From the NCBI GenBank assembly GCA_902763155.1, contig CACWQS010000004.1, forward strand, positions 62,001 through 126,000: a stretch of DNA of 64,000 nucleotides, in the 5' to 3' direction. Position numbers and translations under genes: made by a program. The first letter of the stretch is position 1; the number at the start of each line of letters is the position of its first letter. The notes under the pieces were generated by a model, which was given only the letters and a program-made list of their open reading frames with translations, had not been told where the DNA came from and made no database searches. This DNA comes from an uncultured Pseudomonadota bacterium (lineage in GTDB: Bacteria; Pseudomonadota; Alphaproteobacteria; RF32; CAG-239). Of the stretch, positions 9,017-17,332 are shown piece by piece.

Positions 9017-10706
9017 AAAAACACAAAAAATATTTGATTTTTTCAGCACCAAACGTAAAACATTGGCGCTTATTTCCGGTTTATTGCTTGCAACAGCTCT
9101 GCCACCGTTTTACCAGTTTTGGGCGGTTCCGGTTGCTTTTTCGCTTGCCATGTGGTTGTGTATGCAAACGCAAAGAGCGCGCCATTTGGCCGGCATAGGT
9201 TATTGGTTCGGCTTCGGTTATTTTGCCGCCGGATTTTATTGGATTGGCAATGCTTTACTGATAGATATTGCAACGACGGGAATTTTATATCCTTTAGTAT
9301 TATTTTTAAATGGTGCTGTTTTCGGCTTATTTACCATTTTGCCGTTTATGATTACCCGTCGCGGTCGCAATTTGGCGGCTAAAATGGTTCTGTTTACGGC
9401 CATGTGGTTTTTCTGCACCGAATGGTTGCGCAGTTTCATCTTTACCGGTTTTCCGTGGAATCCCGTCAGTTCGGTCTTGGCTTTCCGACCGGCATTGTTG
9501 CAAACTTTGGCTTGGTGGGGAACTTACGGGTTGTCAATGGTCGTGATATTGGTGGCATTTTTACCGGTAATGTGGCTCTTAAATCCGAGTAAAAAGCGTT
9601 TGATATGGATAGCGGCATCTTTCGGTATTTTCGGGTTTCTTTGGGAATACGGCGCTTATGTTCTGGCACATATAGACCAAAATACCGACGGTGATGAAAT
9701 AATGGTTCGTTTGGTGCAACCTTCCATTCCGCAGAGTTTGAAATGGAGCAGGGAGGCTGCTGAAGATAACCTTAAAAGTTATATGGACTTAAGCACCGAA
9801 AAAGATAATCACCACATAGATTTTACCTTTTGGGGCGAAACAGCTTCTCCGTTTGATTTAACCCACGATGAAATCCACCGTGGTAAACTCTGGCGCGCCG
9901 TGCCGAAACACGGATATCTGATTACCGGCTTATTGCGCTACGATATTACTCCTGATGGCTATATTCCATACAACTCCCTAGCGGTAATCAACCGCCGCAC
10001 TCAAGTTCTTAATTTATATGATAAAGCGCACTTAGTCCCGTTCGGGGAGTATATCCCGTTCCGCGAATATTTGCCGGATTGGGTTCATCCGCTTACCAAC
10101 ACTATCGCTGAATTTGGTCAGGGAAGGCAGTTCAAAACCATTACCATTGACGGCTATCCGGAATTTGCCCCGCTTATTTGTTATGAGGTAATTTTTTCCG
10201 ATGATGTGGTGCGCAAAGGCGATAAACCGCTATGGGCTGTAGTGCTTACCAACGACGGTTGGTACGGTATGAGCGCCGGTCCGTATCAACATTTGGTAGC
10301 GGCACAAATGCGAGCGGTGGAAGAAGGGATGACCGTTGTGCGTAGTGCCAACAGCGGTATCAGTGCCGTTATTACTCCTTACGGCGAAATGCCGGCTAAA
10401 ATTGCTCTTGGCGAACGCGGATTTGAAGATGTGGCAGTCAAACTCAGCTTGGCGCATCGCACTTTGTTTGGAGAATACGGTAATGCAATTCCGATTATGA
10501 TGGCATTCAGCTTAATGTTTATTGCTTGGCTGATAAATAAATGTCATCAGTTAAAACTGAAAATGTATATGAGCAAAAAAATAGCCAAATACAGTCCTCA
10601 ACCTAAACCGGTAAAGAAAAGCAAGACAACAAGCAAGCCGGTTCGTAAATTCGGAAAAGCAAAGAAAAAAACACCGACACGCAAAAGAAACACGGCGAAA
10701 AAATAA
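9003..10706 (+). CDS. lnt: Apolipoprotein N-acyltransferase
   Basis: Third enzyme of lipoprotein maturation: adds the N-acyl chain to the lipid-modified cysteine, in the inner membrane. About six N-terminal membrane segments precede a nitrilase-type domain. The expected catalytic triad is visible as Glu in FWGETASPF, Lys in YDKAHLVPFGEY and Cys in PLICYEVIF. I chose ATG 9003, inside the end of ybeY; the open frame upstream to 8910 lies within ybeY. Length is 567 aa. The C-terminus after the last membrane helix is an unusual Lys/Arg/Thr/Pro-rich tail of about 45 residues. The stop is 2 bp from the convergent ybgC. Confidence 0.95.
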   Translation: MKLSRKTQKIFDFFSTKRKTLALISGLLLATALPPFYQFWAVPVAFSLAMWLCMQTQRARHLAGIGYWFGFGYFAAGFYWIGNALLIDIATTGILYPLVLFLNGAVFGLFTILPFMITRRGRNLAAKMVLFTAMWFFCTEWLRSFIFTGFPWNPVSSVLAFRPALLQTLAWWGTYGLSMVVILVAFLPVMWLLNPSKKRLIWIAASFGIFGFLWEYGAYVLAHIDQNTDGDEIMVRLVQPSIPQSLKWSREAAEDNLKSYMDLSTEKDNHHIDFTFWGETASPFDLTHDEIHRGKLWRAVPKHGYLITGLLRYDITPDGYIPYNSLAVINRRTQVLNLYDKAHLVPFGEYIPFREYLPDWVHPLTNTIAEFGQGRQFKTITIDGYPEFAPLICYEVIFSDDVVRKGDKPLWAVVLTNDGWYGMSAGPYQHLVAAQMRAVEEGMTVVRSANSGISAVITPYGEMPAKIALGERGFEDVAVKLSLAHRTLFGEYGNAIPIMMAFSLMFIAWLINKCHQLKLKMYMSKKIAKYSPQPKPVKKSKTTSKPVRKFGKAKKKTPTRKRNTAKK

Positions 10707-10708
10707 GA

Positions 10709-11146
10709 TTATCCGACCGGCATTTTGGAAGTTATTTCGGCACAAATTCGTGTCGGACGATGGGTAGCCAAACTCAAAAAAATCAGCTTAACTTCAATCT
10801 CGGCCAATATTTCATCGCCACGGCAAATCCGTTGCTTCATTACCGCGCTGGCACTCCCCATTTCCGTTACTTTGCAGGCAACAACCAAAGCATCGTCCAA
10901 AACGGCCGATTTCAAATATTCAATGTGGCACGAACGCACCACAAATCCGGCCTGTTGCTCAGCTAAAATTTTTTGCTGATTGATACCCAAAGCGCGCAAA
11001 AACTCGCTCCGCGCCCGCTCGGCAAATTTCAGGTAATTAGCGTAATAAACAATCCCTCCGGCATCGGTATCTTCATAATACACTCGCACCGGAAAGTAAA
11101 AAACGCCGTCTTCTAAAATTCCTTTTGCCGGTAAAATATTTGCCAT
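10709..11146 (-). CDS. ybgC: YbgC-family acyl-CoA thioesterase
   Basis: Hot-dog fold thioesterase of the 4-hydroxybenzoyl-CoA/YbgC type, which hydrolyses acyl-CoA or acyl-ACP. The signature YEDTDAGGIVYYANYLKFAE, with the catalytic Asp, lies at about residues 24-43. Length is 145 aa, normal. In many genomes it heads tol-pal. Here it instead ends a thiE-like-truA-ruvA-ruvB-ybgC operon and overlaps the ruvB stop by 1 nt (TAATG). No tol or pal gene is in the window. Confidence 0.9.
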   Translation of the reverse strand: MANILPAKGILEDGVFYFPVRVYYEDTDAGGIVYYANYLKFAERARSEFLRALGINQQKILAEQQAGFVVRSCHIEYLKSAVLDDALVVACKVTEMGSASAVMKQRICRGDEILAEIEVKLIFLSLATHRPTRICAEITSKMPVG

Positions 11147-12204
11147 TACTCATCTCCCAAAGCGTCTAACAATTCATACTGCTTCACTTGCTTTGCCGGC
11201 ATTTTCATACCCAGATATTTATAGCCGAGTTGCGAAATAATACGCCCGCGCGGGGTACGTTGCAAAAAACCGAGTTTGAGTAAAAACGGCTCCACCACTT
11301 CCTCAATGGTATCGCGCTCTTCCGACAGCGCCGCCGCCAGGGTATCAGCCCCCACCGGACCGCCGCCGTAATTTTTAGCAATGCAGGTTAAGTAGCGTCG
11401 GTCAAAATTATCCAAGCCGAAACCGTCAACATCAAGACGCTTTAACGCCATATCCGAAAGTTGGGAATTGATGATTTTTTCCGCCGAAACGGCACCGAAA
11501 TCGCGTACTCTGCGTAACAGCCTGCCGGCGATTCGCGGCGTACCGCGACTGCGTTTGGCAATCTCCATCGCTCCGTCTTCGGAGATATTCAAGTCGAGCA
11601 ATTTGGCACCGCGCAATACGATTTTCTTGAGTTCTTCATCGCTGTAAAAATCTAATCGAAGCGGAATCCCAAAGCGATCACGGAGCGGATTAGACAGCAA
11701 CCCCGAACGGGTGGTCGCTCCAATCAAAGTGAACGGTTGTAAATCGATTCGCACCGAGCGCGCCGACGGACCTTCGCCAATAATTAAATCCAACTGAAAA
11801 TCTTCCATTGCCGAATACAACACTTCTTCAATTGCCGGATTCAAGCGGTGAATTTCATCAATAAACAGCACATCGTTGCGCTCCAAATTAGTCAAAATCG
11901 CCGCCAAATCTCCCGACTTTGAAATCATCGGCGCCGAAGTTGCCCGAAACCCAACACCTAACTCTTTCGCCACAATGGAAGCAAGCGTTGTTTTGCCCAA
12001 CCCCGGAGGACCAAACAACAACACATGGTCAAGCGCTTCTCCCCTTTGTTTAGCCGCTTCGATAAACACCTTCAAATTGTCGCAAACTTCGCGTTGTCCC
12101 ACAAAGTCGGCCAGCGAATTCGGGCGCAAATTGATAGGATTAGCCTGATTATTCTCATCTTCCGGTTGTGTCTGCGGACTTACTATACGTGCATCTTCTT
12201 TCAT
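11146..12204 (-). CDS. ruvB: Holliday junction branch migration helicase RuvB
   Basis: Hexameric AAA+ motor that drives branch migration of Holliday junctions with RuvA. Walker [12 protein letters not shown], Walker [12 protein letters not shown] and the arginine-finger region [18 protein letters not shown] are intact. The C-terminal winged helix includes RTPRGR. Length is 352 aa, normal. It lies 2 nt downstream of ruvA. ruvC is not adjacent, unlike the common ruvCAB order. Confidence 0.97.
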   Translation of the reverse strand: MKEDARIVSPQTQPEDENNQANPINLRPNSLADFVGQREVCDNLKVFIEAAKQRGEALDHVLLFGPPGLGKTTLASIVAKELGVGFRATSAPMISKSGDLAAILTNLERNDVLFIDEIHRLNPAIEEVLYSAMEDFQLDLIIGEGPSARSVRIDLQPFTLIGATTRSGLLSNPLRDRFGIPLRLDFYSDEELKKIVLRGAKLLDLNISEDGAMEIAKRSRGTPRIAGRLLRRVRDFGAVSAEKIINSQLSDMALKRLDVDGFGLDNFDRRYLTCIAKNYGGGPVGADTLAAALSEERDTIEEVVEPFLLKLGFLQRTPRGRIISQLGYKYLGMKMPAKQVKQYELLDALGDE

Positions 12205-12206
12205 TT

Positions 12207-12845
12207 TCAGTAATCCTTATTGGCAAATTCTTTGAGCGCCAAACGAATGAGCGTTGGCACATTGGCATCGGCATTTTCCGCCATAACTTTGCTCACGGCG
12301 CGATACGCTTCCAAGCGCTGATAGCCCAAATTGACCAATGCCGAAATCACATCTTCGCTTTTAGAATAATCGGCACTTGCCGCCGGCATAGCAGGTGCGG
12401 CGGCAACCGCTTCGGCAGCACTGCCGGTAATATTTCCCGCTGGAATGGTTACAATCTTGTTCTTTAGCTCCGCTACGATGCGCGCCGCTAACTTCGGTCC
12501 CACACCGGAAGCGCGGCAAAACGAGGCACTGTCCTGCGCACCGATGGCTTGCGAAAGTTGGCTTGGTGTCAGCACCGAAAGAATGCTCAACCCCACTTTT
12601 GCACCCACACCTTGCACTTTGGTCAAGGTATTGAACCACTCCTTTTCCCAAACGTCGGCAAAACCGAACAGCGCCATACTGTCTTCGCGCACAATCATCT
12701 CCGTCAATAGCGATGCTTCACTGCCCACAGCTAATTTGCCCAAAGTTTTAGCCGAAGCCGATACTAAATAACCCACACCGCCGACATCGATGATGCAATA
12801 ATCTTCGCCCAGCGTATCTATAATTCCCCGTAATTTTGCTATCAT
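12207..12845 (-). CDS. ruvA: Holliday junction DNA-binding protein RuvA
   Basis: Tetrameric junction-binding partner of RuvB. It has an N-terminal OB domain ([28 protein letters not shown]), a central helix-hairpin-helix domain ([13 protein letters not shown] and [17 protein letters not shown]), an Ala-rich linker, and a C-terminal RuvB-contacting domain ([17 protein letters not shown]). Length is 212 aa. The 73 bp gap to truA is AT-rich with no clear terminator, so the two may share a transcript. Confidence 0.95.
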   Translation of the reverse strand: MIAKLRGIIDTLGEDYCIIDVGGVGYLVSASAKTLGKLAVGSEASLLTEMIVREDSMALFGFADVWEKEWFNTLTKVQGVGAKVGLSILSVLTPSQLSQAIGAQDSASFCRASGVGPKLAARIVAELKNKIVTIPAGNITGSAAEAVAAAPAMPAASADYSKSEDVISALVNLGYQRLEAYRAVSKVMAENADANVPTLIRLALKEFANKDY

Positions 12846-12918
12846 TTTATATCCTTTGTTAGCTTAAAATTACACAAATATAAGCATTGGCGCAAGTGTT
12901 TTATGTGGCTTATGCAAG

Positions 12919-13662
12919 CTAATACATCACTTTGCTCAAATACAACCCGCAGGCCGGCGCACTGATGCCGGCTTTTGTGCGGTCTTTGGCTTCCAAAATG
13001 CGCTTTACATCTTCCGGTTGCAACTTACCGCTTCCCACTTCCGCCAGCGTGCCGACCATATTGCGCACCTGATGGTAAATAAACGAGCGCGCCTCAACGG
13101 TGAAAATAATCTCATCTCCAACCACAGCTATATCGAGCTTATCGAGTGTCTTAATCGGCGACAGCGCCTGACACCCTGCCCCGCGAAACGAGCTGAAATC
13201 ATGATTACCGAGCAAATATTGCGCCCCTTGCCGCATTGCTTCAACATCAAGTGCCGGAAACGGCAAACGCCACACCCGATTTACTCTTAAGGGTGTCGGC
13301 CCGCGCCGATTTAGCAACCGATAAATATATCCCCGTCCTTTTGCAGAAAAACGAGCGTGAAAATTCTCATCAACACATTCGCAGTCGAGCACTCCGACCG
13401 GTGCCTGCAATTCTCGCAACAAAGCATTCAAACTTTCTTGCATTTTGAAAGCCGACAAATCGGTTTCCAAATCAAAATGCGCCACTTGCCCCAAAGCATG
13501 CACACCGGCGTCGGTTCTGCCGGCTCCGAAAACTTCGGCTTGCCGGTGCGAAAAGCCCTCTATGGCTTTTTCTAAAAATTCCTGCACGCTCGGTCCGTCT
13601 TTTTGCTTTTGCCAACCGACCAAATTTGTTCCGTCATATTCTACCGTAATTTTGTAGCGCAT
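12919..13662 (-). CDS. truA: tRNA pseudouridine(38-40) synthase TruA
   Basis: Converts U38-U40 of tRNA anticodon stems to pseudouridine. The catalytic aspartate lies in GAGRTDAGVHALGQ. Further conserved segments are ARFSAKGRGYIYRL and the C-terminal SFIYHQVRNMVGTL. Length is 247 aa, normal. It starts 3 nt after the stop of the upstream thiE-like gene, which indicates co-transcription. Confidence 0.96.
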   Translation of the reverse strand: MRYKITVEYDGTNLVGWQKQKDGPSVQEFLEKAIEGFSHRQAEVFGAGRTDAGVHALGQVAHFDLETDLSAFKMQESLNALLRELQAPVGVLDCECVDENFHARFSAKGRGYIYRLLNRRGPTPLRVNRVWRLPFPALDVEAMRQGAQYLLGNHDFSSFRGAGCQALSPIKTLDKLDIAVVGDEIIFTVEARSFIYHQVRNMVGTLAEVGSGKLQPEDVKRILEAKDRTKAGISAPACGLYLSKVMY

Positions 13663-13665
13663 TTT

Positions 13666-14181
13666 TTACTTTCCGTTCACTTTAACATCATCTAAAATTA
13701 CCAAATCAGCCGCCAAATCAGCATAATCAATATCATCTTCAATTTGTGCCGCACATTGAATAAGGAAAAATTCGCTATACCACGCAAGCAGTTCCTTACT
13801 TTTTTCCAATCCGTCTTTCCACACTTTGAAAACCACAAAATCCGGCTCACATTCACTAATCAGCATCGCCTCATGCCGCCGATTACGACTAACCACACCC
13901 AAAACGGCCTTTGGTGCTTTTTTCTGCACTTCTTTTATAATTTTTTGCGGTTTTTCATCTTTAGATGCATCAGTAATGATACCGTCCGCCTGATATTGAG
14001 TATATAATTGCAGAGCACTTTCGCCTTCAAACAGCACCAATTTTTCTTGTTGATGCGCCTTTTCTATAAATTCCGCGGCAAAGTTATCCCGCACATTTTC
14101 CGACAGCAAAAAGCACGAAAATCGCTCGTTAGCGAGCAATTTAAAATTTTCTTGCGTAATTCTGATGATAAAGTTTTGCAT
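13666..14181 (-). CDS. Degenerate ThiE/TenI-like TIM-barrel protein
   Basis: Function unknown. The 171 aa product has alternating strand/helix blocks like thiamine-phosphate synthases: LVLFEGESALQLYTQYQADG then ITD resembles the ThiE IND...GADGVHLG segment, and AVLGVVSRNRRHEAMLISEC resembles the ThiE GxSxHxxxEA segment. The residues that bind Mg and pyrophosphate in ThiE are not clearly kept, so thiamine synthesis is doubtful. I chose the ATG at 14181 because the upstream extension to 14271 crosses the divergent promoter region. It is the first gene of the truA-ruvAB-ybgC operon. The family call is by motif resemblance only. Confidence 0.5.
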   Translation of the reverse strand: MQNFIIRITQENFKLLANERFSCFLLSENVRDNFAAEFIEKAHQQEKLVLFEGESALQLYTQYQADGIITDASKDEKPQKIIKEVQKKAPKAVLGVVSRNRRHEAMLISECEPDFVVFKVWKDGLEKSKELLAWYSEFFLIQCAAQIEDDIDYADLAADLVILDDVKVNGK

Positions 14182-14259
14182 TTTGAATATCTTTATGTTA
14201 CCACTATATTTAATAGGACGATTATACAACAATTTTTGATAAAAGGAAGTTTTTTTATT

Positions 14260-14898
14260 ATGGATGCGCAAAAATTAGAAAAAAGCACAGAATCATTGAA
14301 TCGCTTAAGCCAAGCTGTCGATGAGTTGATTGGGGTTATACATAAACAACGGCATGAATTTCAGGCTGCACTAGATGCTGAAAAAAATAATACTTCTGCC
14401 GCAAATCAAAAAGTTGCAACTTTAGAGCAACAAGTTCAAGAGTTGCAAAGCGCTAAAGAAAAGTTGGCGGCCGATTTAAATGCGGCTCAGAATGATACCA
14501 CAAGCGAAGAAAAAATCAAAGAATTGCAAAGTTTGGCCGATTCGCGTGCTGAAAAAATAAACGGTTTGCAAACCGAAGTGCAAAATTTAAATACGGCACT
14601 GGCAAATCGGAAAACGCAACTGGAAGAAAGCGAAAAACAGAAAAATGCACTTGAACAACAATTAGCTGAAGCAAATAATAAGGTTGTAGCATTAGAGCAG
14701 GCTAAGGCGTCCGATAGTTCGGCAACTGCGGATTTGCAAAATCGTCTGAATGCGGTTGCAAATGAAAAAAATGAGTTGGCTCAAAAGATAGAACAAATGC
14801 AACAAACCATTACACAAACAACCGACGACATTGACAATGTTGTCGCCAGATTAGAAAAGGTATTGCAAGAAAATGGGGCAAGTAACAATAACGATTGA
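14260..14898 (+). CDS. Coiled-coil protein upstream of ZapA
   Basis: Unknown 212 aa protein, almost entirely alpha-helical coiled coil. Heptad-like Leu/Ala/Gln/Lys/Glu patterns run from about residue 5 to 195 (for example VATLEQQVQELQSAKEK and NRLNAVANEKNELAQKIEQM). It has no signal peptide or membrane helix. The ATG at 14260 follows an AAAAGGAAG site; the longer frame from 14008 lies on the opposite strand of the ThiE-like gene. Its end overlaps the zapA start by 26 nt, implying coupled translation. In other alphaproteobacteria a small coiled-coil gene (DUF4164-like) often precedes zapA. A Z-ring role is inferred from position. Confidence 0.75.
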   Translation: MDAQKLEKSTESLNRLSQAVDELIGVIHKQRHEFQAALDAEKNNTSAANQKVATLEQQVQELQSAKEKLAADLNAAQNDTTSEEKIKELQSLADSRAEKINGLQTEVQNLNTALANRKTQLEESEKQKNALEQQLAEANNKVVALEQAKASDSSATADLQNRLNAVANEKNELAQKIEQMQQTITQTTDDIDNVVARLEKVLQENGASNNND

Positions 14899-15187
14899 TA
14901 AGCGCGAATATGCCATTGTTTGCGAAGACGGACAAGAAGAGCATATCGTTAAGCTTTCCAAAATTTTAGATGAGCGCGCGCAGCAGGTAACCGGCGGTTC
15001 AAGGTCGATAAATGAGAATTTGATGTTGGCTTTGGTGGGCTTAACTTTGGCCGATGAACTGCAAGATATCAAAGATGGTCTGTTTTGTATTCGTCCTGAA
15101 GATATTGCTAAAGACGATGCCGCCTTGGCGCAAAGTATTGATGCCCAAACCGCCAAGATTACCAATCTGATTAAAGATATAAAATAA
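14873..15187 (+). CDS. zapA: Cell division protein ZapA
   Basis: FtsZ-associated protein that bundles protofilaments and stabilises the Z ring. The 104 aa sequence shows the family pattern: an N-terminal strand GQVTITIDKREYAI, then HIVKLSKILDERAQQV, then a helix NLMLALVGLTLADELQDI and a short C-terminal coil. It starts inside the preceding coiled-coil gene. The tiny gap to the next gene leaves no room for a 6S RNA, which often follows zapA elsewhere. Confidence 0.88.
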   Translation: MGQVTITIDKREYAIVCEDGQEEHIVKLSKILDERAQQVTGGSRSINENLMLALVGLTLADELQDIKDGLFCIRPEDIAKDDAALAQSIDAQTAKITNLIKDIK

Positions 15188-15205
15188 CAAATAGGAAAGT
15201 TTAAG

Positions 15206-15667
15206 ATGTTTTCGGAAAAATGGAATTATCGTTTCATGGAGTTGGCGGAATTGGTCGCCACTTGGTCGAAAGACCCGTCAACCAAAACCGGAGCCGTTGT
15301 GGTGGGACCGGATAAGGAAATTCGTGCCACCGGTTATAACGGCTTGGTGCGTGGTGTGAACGATGACGTGGCAGAACGCATGGAACGCCCGACTAAATAC
15401 GATTTTTTTGAGCACGCCGAGCGCAACGCTATTTTTAATGCTTGCCTGACCGGTACCAAGTTGAAAGGTTGCACCATTTTTTGCACTCTGACACCTTGCA
15501 CCGATTGTGCCAGAGCCATTATTCAAGCCGGCATTAAAGAAGTTGTTACTTATGAATATAAAATAAGTGATAACGATCCGAAAAACACTTGGCGAGACAA
15601 ACTGAACTATTCGGCAGAGATGTTTAAAGAAGCCGGCGTTACCTACATTACGCTACCTAAAAAATAA
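15206..15667 (+). CDS. dCMP deaminase-family protein
   Basis: Zinc-dependent deaminase of the ComEB/dCMP deaminase group, expected to convert dCMP to dUMP for dTMP synthesis. The zinc and proton-shuttle motif is HAERNAIFNA, and the second zinc motif is TLTPCTDCARAI. The early segment SKDPSTKTGAVVV also fits the family. Length is 153 aa, normal. A GGAAAG site precedes the ATG. It is 18 nt from zapA and probably co-transcribed. Exact substrate (dCMP or another cytosine nucleotide) cannot be fixed from sequence. Confidence 0.85.
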   Translation: MFSEKWNYRFMELAELVATWSKDPSTKTGAVVVGPDKEIRATGYNGLVRGVNDDVAERMERPTKYDFFEHAERNAIFNACLTGTKLKGCTIFCTLTPCTDCARAIIQAGIKEVVTYEYKISDNDPKNTWRDKLNYSAEMFKEAGVTYITLPKK

Positions 15668-15702
15668 GACTTAAATAAATACGTTTTTGGGACTTTAAAT
15701 TC

Positions 15703-15741
15703 AACCAACAAAGTATATATAACTGGCAATTACCGGTTGGT
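15703..15741. promoter_or_regulatory. Inverted repeat upstream of the LuxR regulator
   Basis: ACCAAC (15704-15709) and GTTGGT (15736-15741) form a 6 bp inverted repeat. A second, imperfect pair (AACTGG and CCGGTT) lies inside it, just before the regulator gene. It could be an operator, possibly autoregulatory, but short palindromes arise by chance. Confidence 0.3.
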
Positions 15742-15764
15742 ATATAGTTTTAGGAGATTTAGGA

Positions 15765-16391
15765 ATGAAAATTCTCATTGCGGACGATCATGCACTTTTC
15801 AGAGACGGTTTGGCGCTGAGATTGGAACAAATAGCGCCCGATGCGATTATTTTACAAGCCTCTAACTATGCGCAAATTTTCAAAATAATCAAAAACGATA
15901 CCGATATCGCCATCATCATTTTAGATATTGAAATGCAAGATATGCCGTGGCTTGAGGCCTTACAGGATATGCGAAAATTATTACCTAAGACAGCGATAGT
16001 GGTAGTTTCGGCTTCCGAAGACGGACGCACGATTCGCACGGTGATGTCAACCGGCGTTAAAGGATATATTCCCAAACGTTCGGATATCAAAGTTTTTGAC
16101 AATGCGTTGAAGTTAATTTTGGATGGCGGCACCTACGTTCCCCCGATTTTGATAAACAATCCGCCGATTAACAATTTAAGCACCAAAAGCACTGGTCTGA
16201 AAACTCTGACCAATCGTCAGTCGCAAGTTCTGGATTTAATTGCTCAAGGTAAATCGAATAAGCAAATCGCTTACGATATGGGGGTTTCGGAATCAACGGT
16301 AAAGTTGCACATAAACGCTTTATTGCGCTCGCTTCACGTCAGCAATCGCACTCAAGCGGTGGTAACAGCACAAAAATTAGGAATTATTTGA
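15765..16391 (+). CDS. NarL/FixJ-type response regulator with LuxR HTH
   Basis: Two-domain transcription regulator of 208 aa. The receiver domain (1-120) has the acidic pair ADDHALFRDGL, the phospho-acceptor Asp in IILDIEMQD, and the conserved Lys in GYIPKRSD. The LuxR-type DNA-binding domain (about 145-208) starts at LTNRQSQVLDLIAQGKSNKQ and ends with the recognition helix SESTVKLHINALL. A TTAGGAGATTTAGGA site precedes the ATG. No histidine kinase gene is in the window. The downstream outer-membrane protein gene is a possible target by proximity only. Confidence 0.9.
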   Translation: MKILIADDHALFRDGLALRLEQIAPDAIILQASNYAQIFKIIKNDTDIAIIILDIEMQDMPWLEALQDMRKLLPKTAIVVVSASEDGRTIRTVMSTGVKGYIPKRSDIKVFDNALKLILDGGTYVPPILINNPPINNLSTKSTGLKTLTNRQSQVLDLIAQGKSNKQIAYDMGVSESTVKLHINALLRSLHVSNRTQAVVTAQKLGII

Positions 16392-16428
16392 AATAAACAA
16401 TAGTGGCACAAGCATCACTTCTTTATTT

Positions 16429-16490
16429 CTCAAACAGATTTAACGAAAAATTAGATATTTTAATATACCTTAAAATCAAATCTGTTTGAG
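16429..16490 (+). promoter_or_regulatory. 13-bp inverted repeat overlapping the SD of the barrel gene
   Basis: CTCAAACAGATTT (16429-16441) and AAATCTGTTTGAG (16478-16490) are perfect inverted repeats, separated by 36 nt. The right arm runs into the Shine-Dalgarno GAGGAG (16488-16493) of the gene at 16503. It could act as an mRNA hairpin limiting ribosome access, or as a DNA operator. Confidence 0.65.
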
Positions 16491-16502
16491 GAGTAAAACA
16501 AA

Positions 16503-17039
16503 ATGAAAAAATATCTGTTGTGCGCCGTTAGCGCTTTGGTTGTTTCCGCCGGTGCGGCAAATGCCGGCGAATATATGCCTTATGTGGGGTTTGATTATGT
16601 TAATATGACGCCTAATGTTGGCGATAACTATCCGGATAATTACGATATCGGTAATATCAATGCCGGTGTTAAATTGACGGACTTAGGTGCGTTGGAATTG
16701 TTTGCCGAGCGTTCCATGCGCGAAAAGAAAAACGGAGCTTCCGGCATAGCTCGCGGACGCCTTTACGGTTATGGTGCCGATGTGTTGATTAACGGTTGGA
16801 ATTTTAATGAAGGTGCTATTTTAGGCTCAGTCGGCTATGGACGTATTTCAACCAAATTAAAGCATAATGGTGTGACGGAAAAAGATACGGCAAATGCTTT
16901 GCGCTTGGGTATGGGCGGCGAGCTCAATCCTACGCCGGAATGGGGCTTGCGTGCCATGTTCCGCTATTCTTTAGCCAGTGGCGATAATTTTCCTAATGCC
17001 AAGGAGTTCAGTTTAGGTGCCAGATACTATTTCTATTAA
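16503..17039 (+). CDS. Small outer-membrane beta-barrel protein
   Basis: Predicted porin-opacity/OmpA-like beta-barrel of 178 aa. Residues 1-21 are a Sec signal peptide ending in ANA. The rest alternates aromatic and polar residues as amphipathic strands (YMPYVGFDYVNM, GALELFAERSM, RLYGYGADVLI, GLRAMFRYSL). It ends in FSLGARYYFY, with the C-terminal aromatic typical of BAM substrates. A perfect inverted repeat overlaps its ribosome site, and a terminator follows, so it is a single-gene unit. The specific role (structural, adhesion or pore) is not evident. Confidence 0.8.
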   Translation: MKKYLLCAVSALVVSAGAANAGEYMPYVGFDYVNMTPNVGDNYPDNYDIGNINAGVKLTDLGALELFAERSMREKKNGASGIARGRLYGYGADVLINGWNFNEGAILGSVGYGRISTKLKHNGVTEKDTANALRLGMGGELNPTPEWGLRAMFRYSLASGDNFPNAKEFSLGARYYFY

Positions 17040-17061
17040 AACCCATAAATAAACAAAGAAA

Positions 17062-17090
17062 AACGCTGACAGCAATGTTGGCGTTTTTTT
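17062..17090 (+). terminator. Rho-independent terminator after the barrel gene
   Basis: AACGCTGAC and GTTGGCGTT arms around AGCAAT (two G-T wobbles), followed by seven T. Confidence 0.8.
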
Positions 17091-17102
17091 GTAAATCCTT
17101 AC

Positions 17103-17131
17103 TTGACAAATTGGCGAAAAAAGATTAGATT
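17103..17131 (+). promoter_or_regulatory. Promoter of the 17333-18882 unit
   Basis: TTGACA (17103-17108), exactly 17 bp, then TAGATT (17126-17131): close to sigma-70 consensus. Confidence 0.65.
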
Positions 17132-17332
17132 GCTTACGATTGCCTACAATTATAGTAATTATGATGTTGATTATTGGTTAGCAAATTGAGCGTTTGTTCA
17201 AAGTTGTTAATACGAAAATTAGCGGAAGAATGAAATATTGAAAGCGACCAGGTTATCTGTTTCTTGTTCCCCTGATAACTTTAACAATTTGACGCCGACG
17301 GAGAACCGGCGGGCCATTAAAGAAATAATAAT
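17132..17332 (+). other. Structured ~190-nt leader before 17333
   Basis: Untranslated stretch between the promoter and the ATG. It contains two short hairpins: GTTATC/GATAAC (17252-17257 and 17274-17279) and CGCCG/CGGCG (17293-17297 and 17307-17311). No ribosome site lies at the usual distance before ATG 17333. It does not match any riboswitch that I recognise. Confidence 0.4.
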
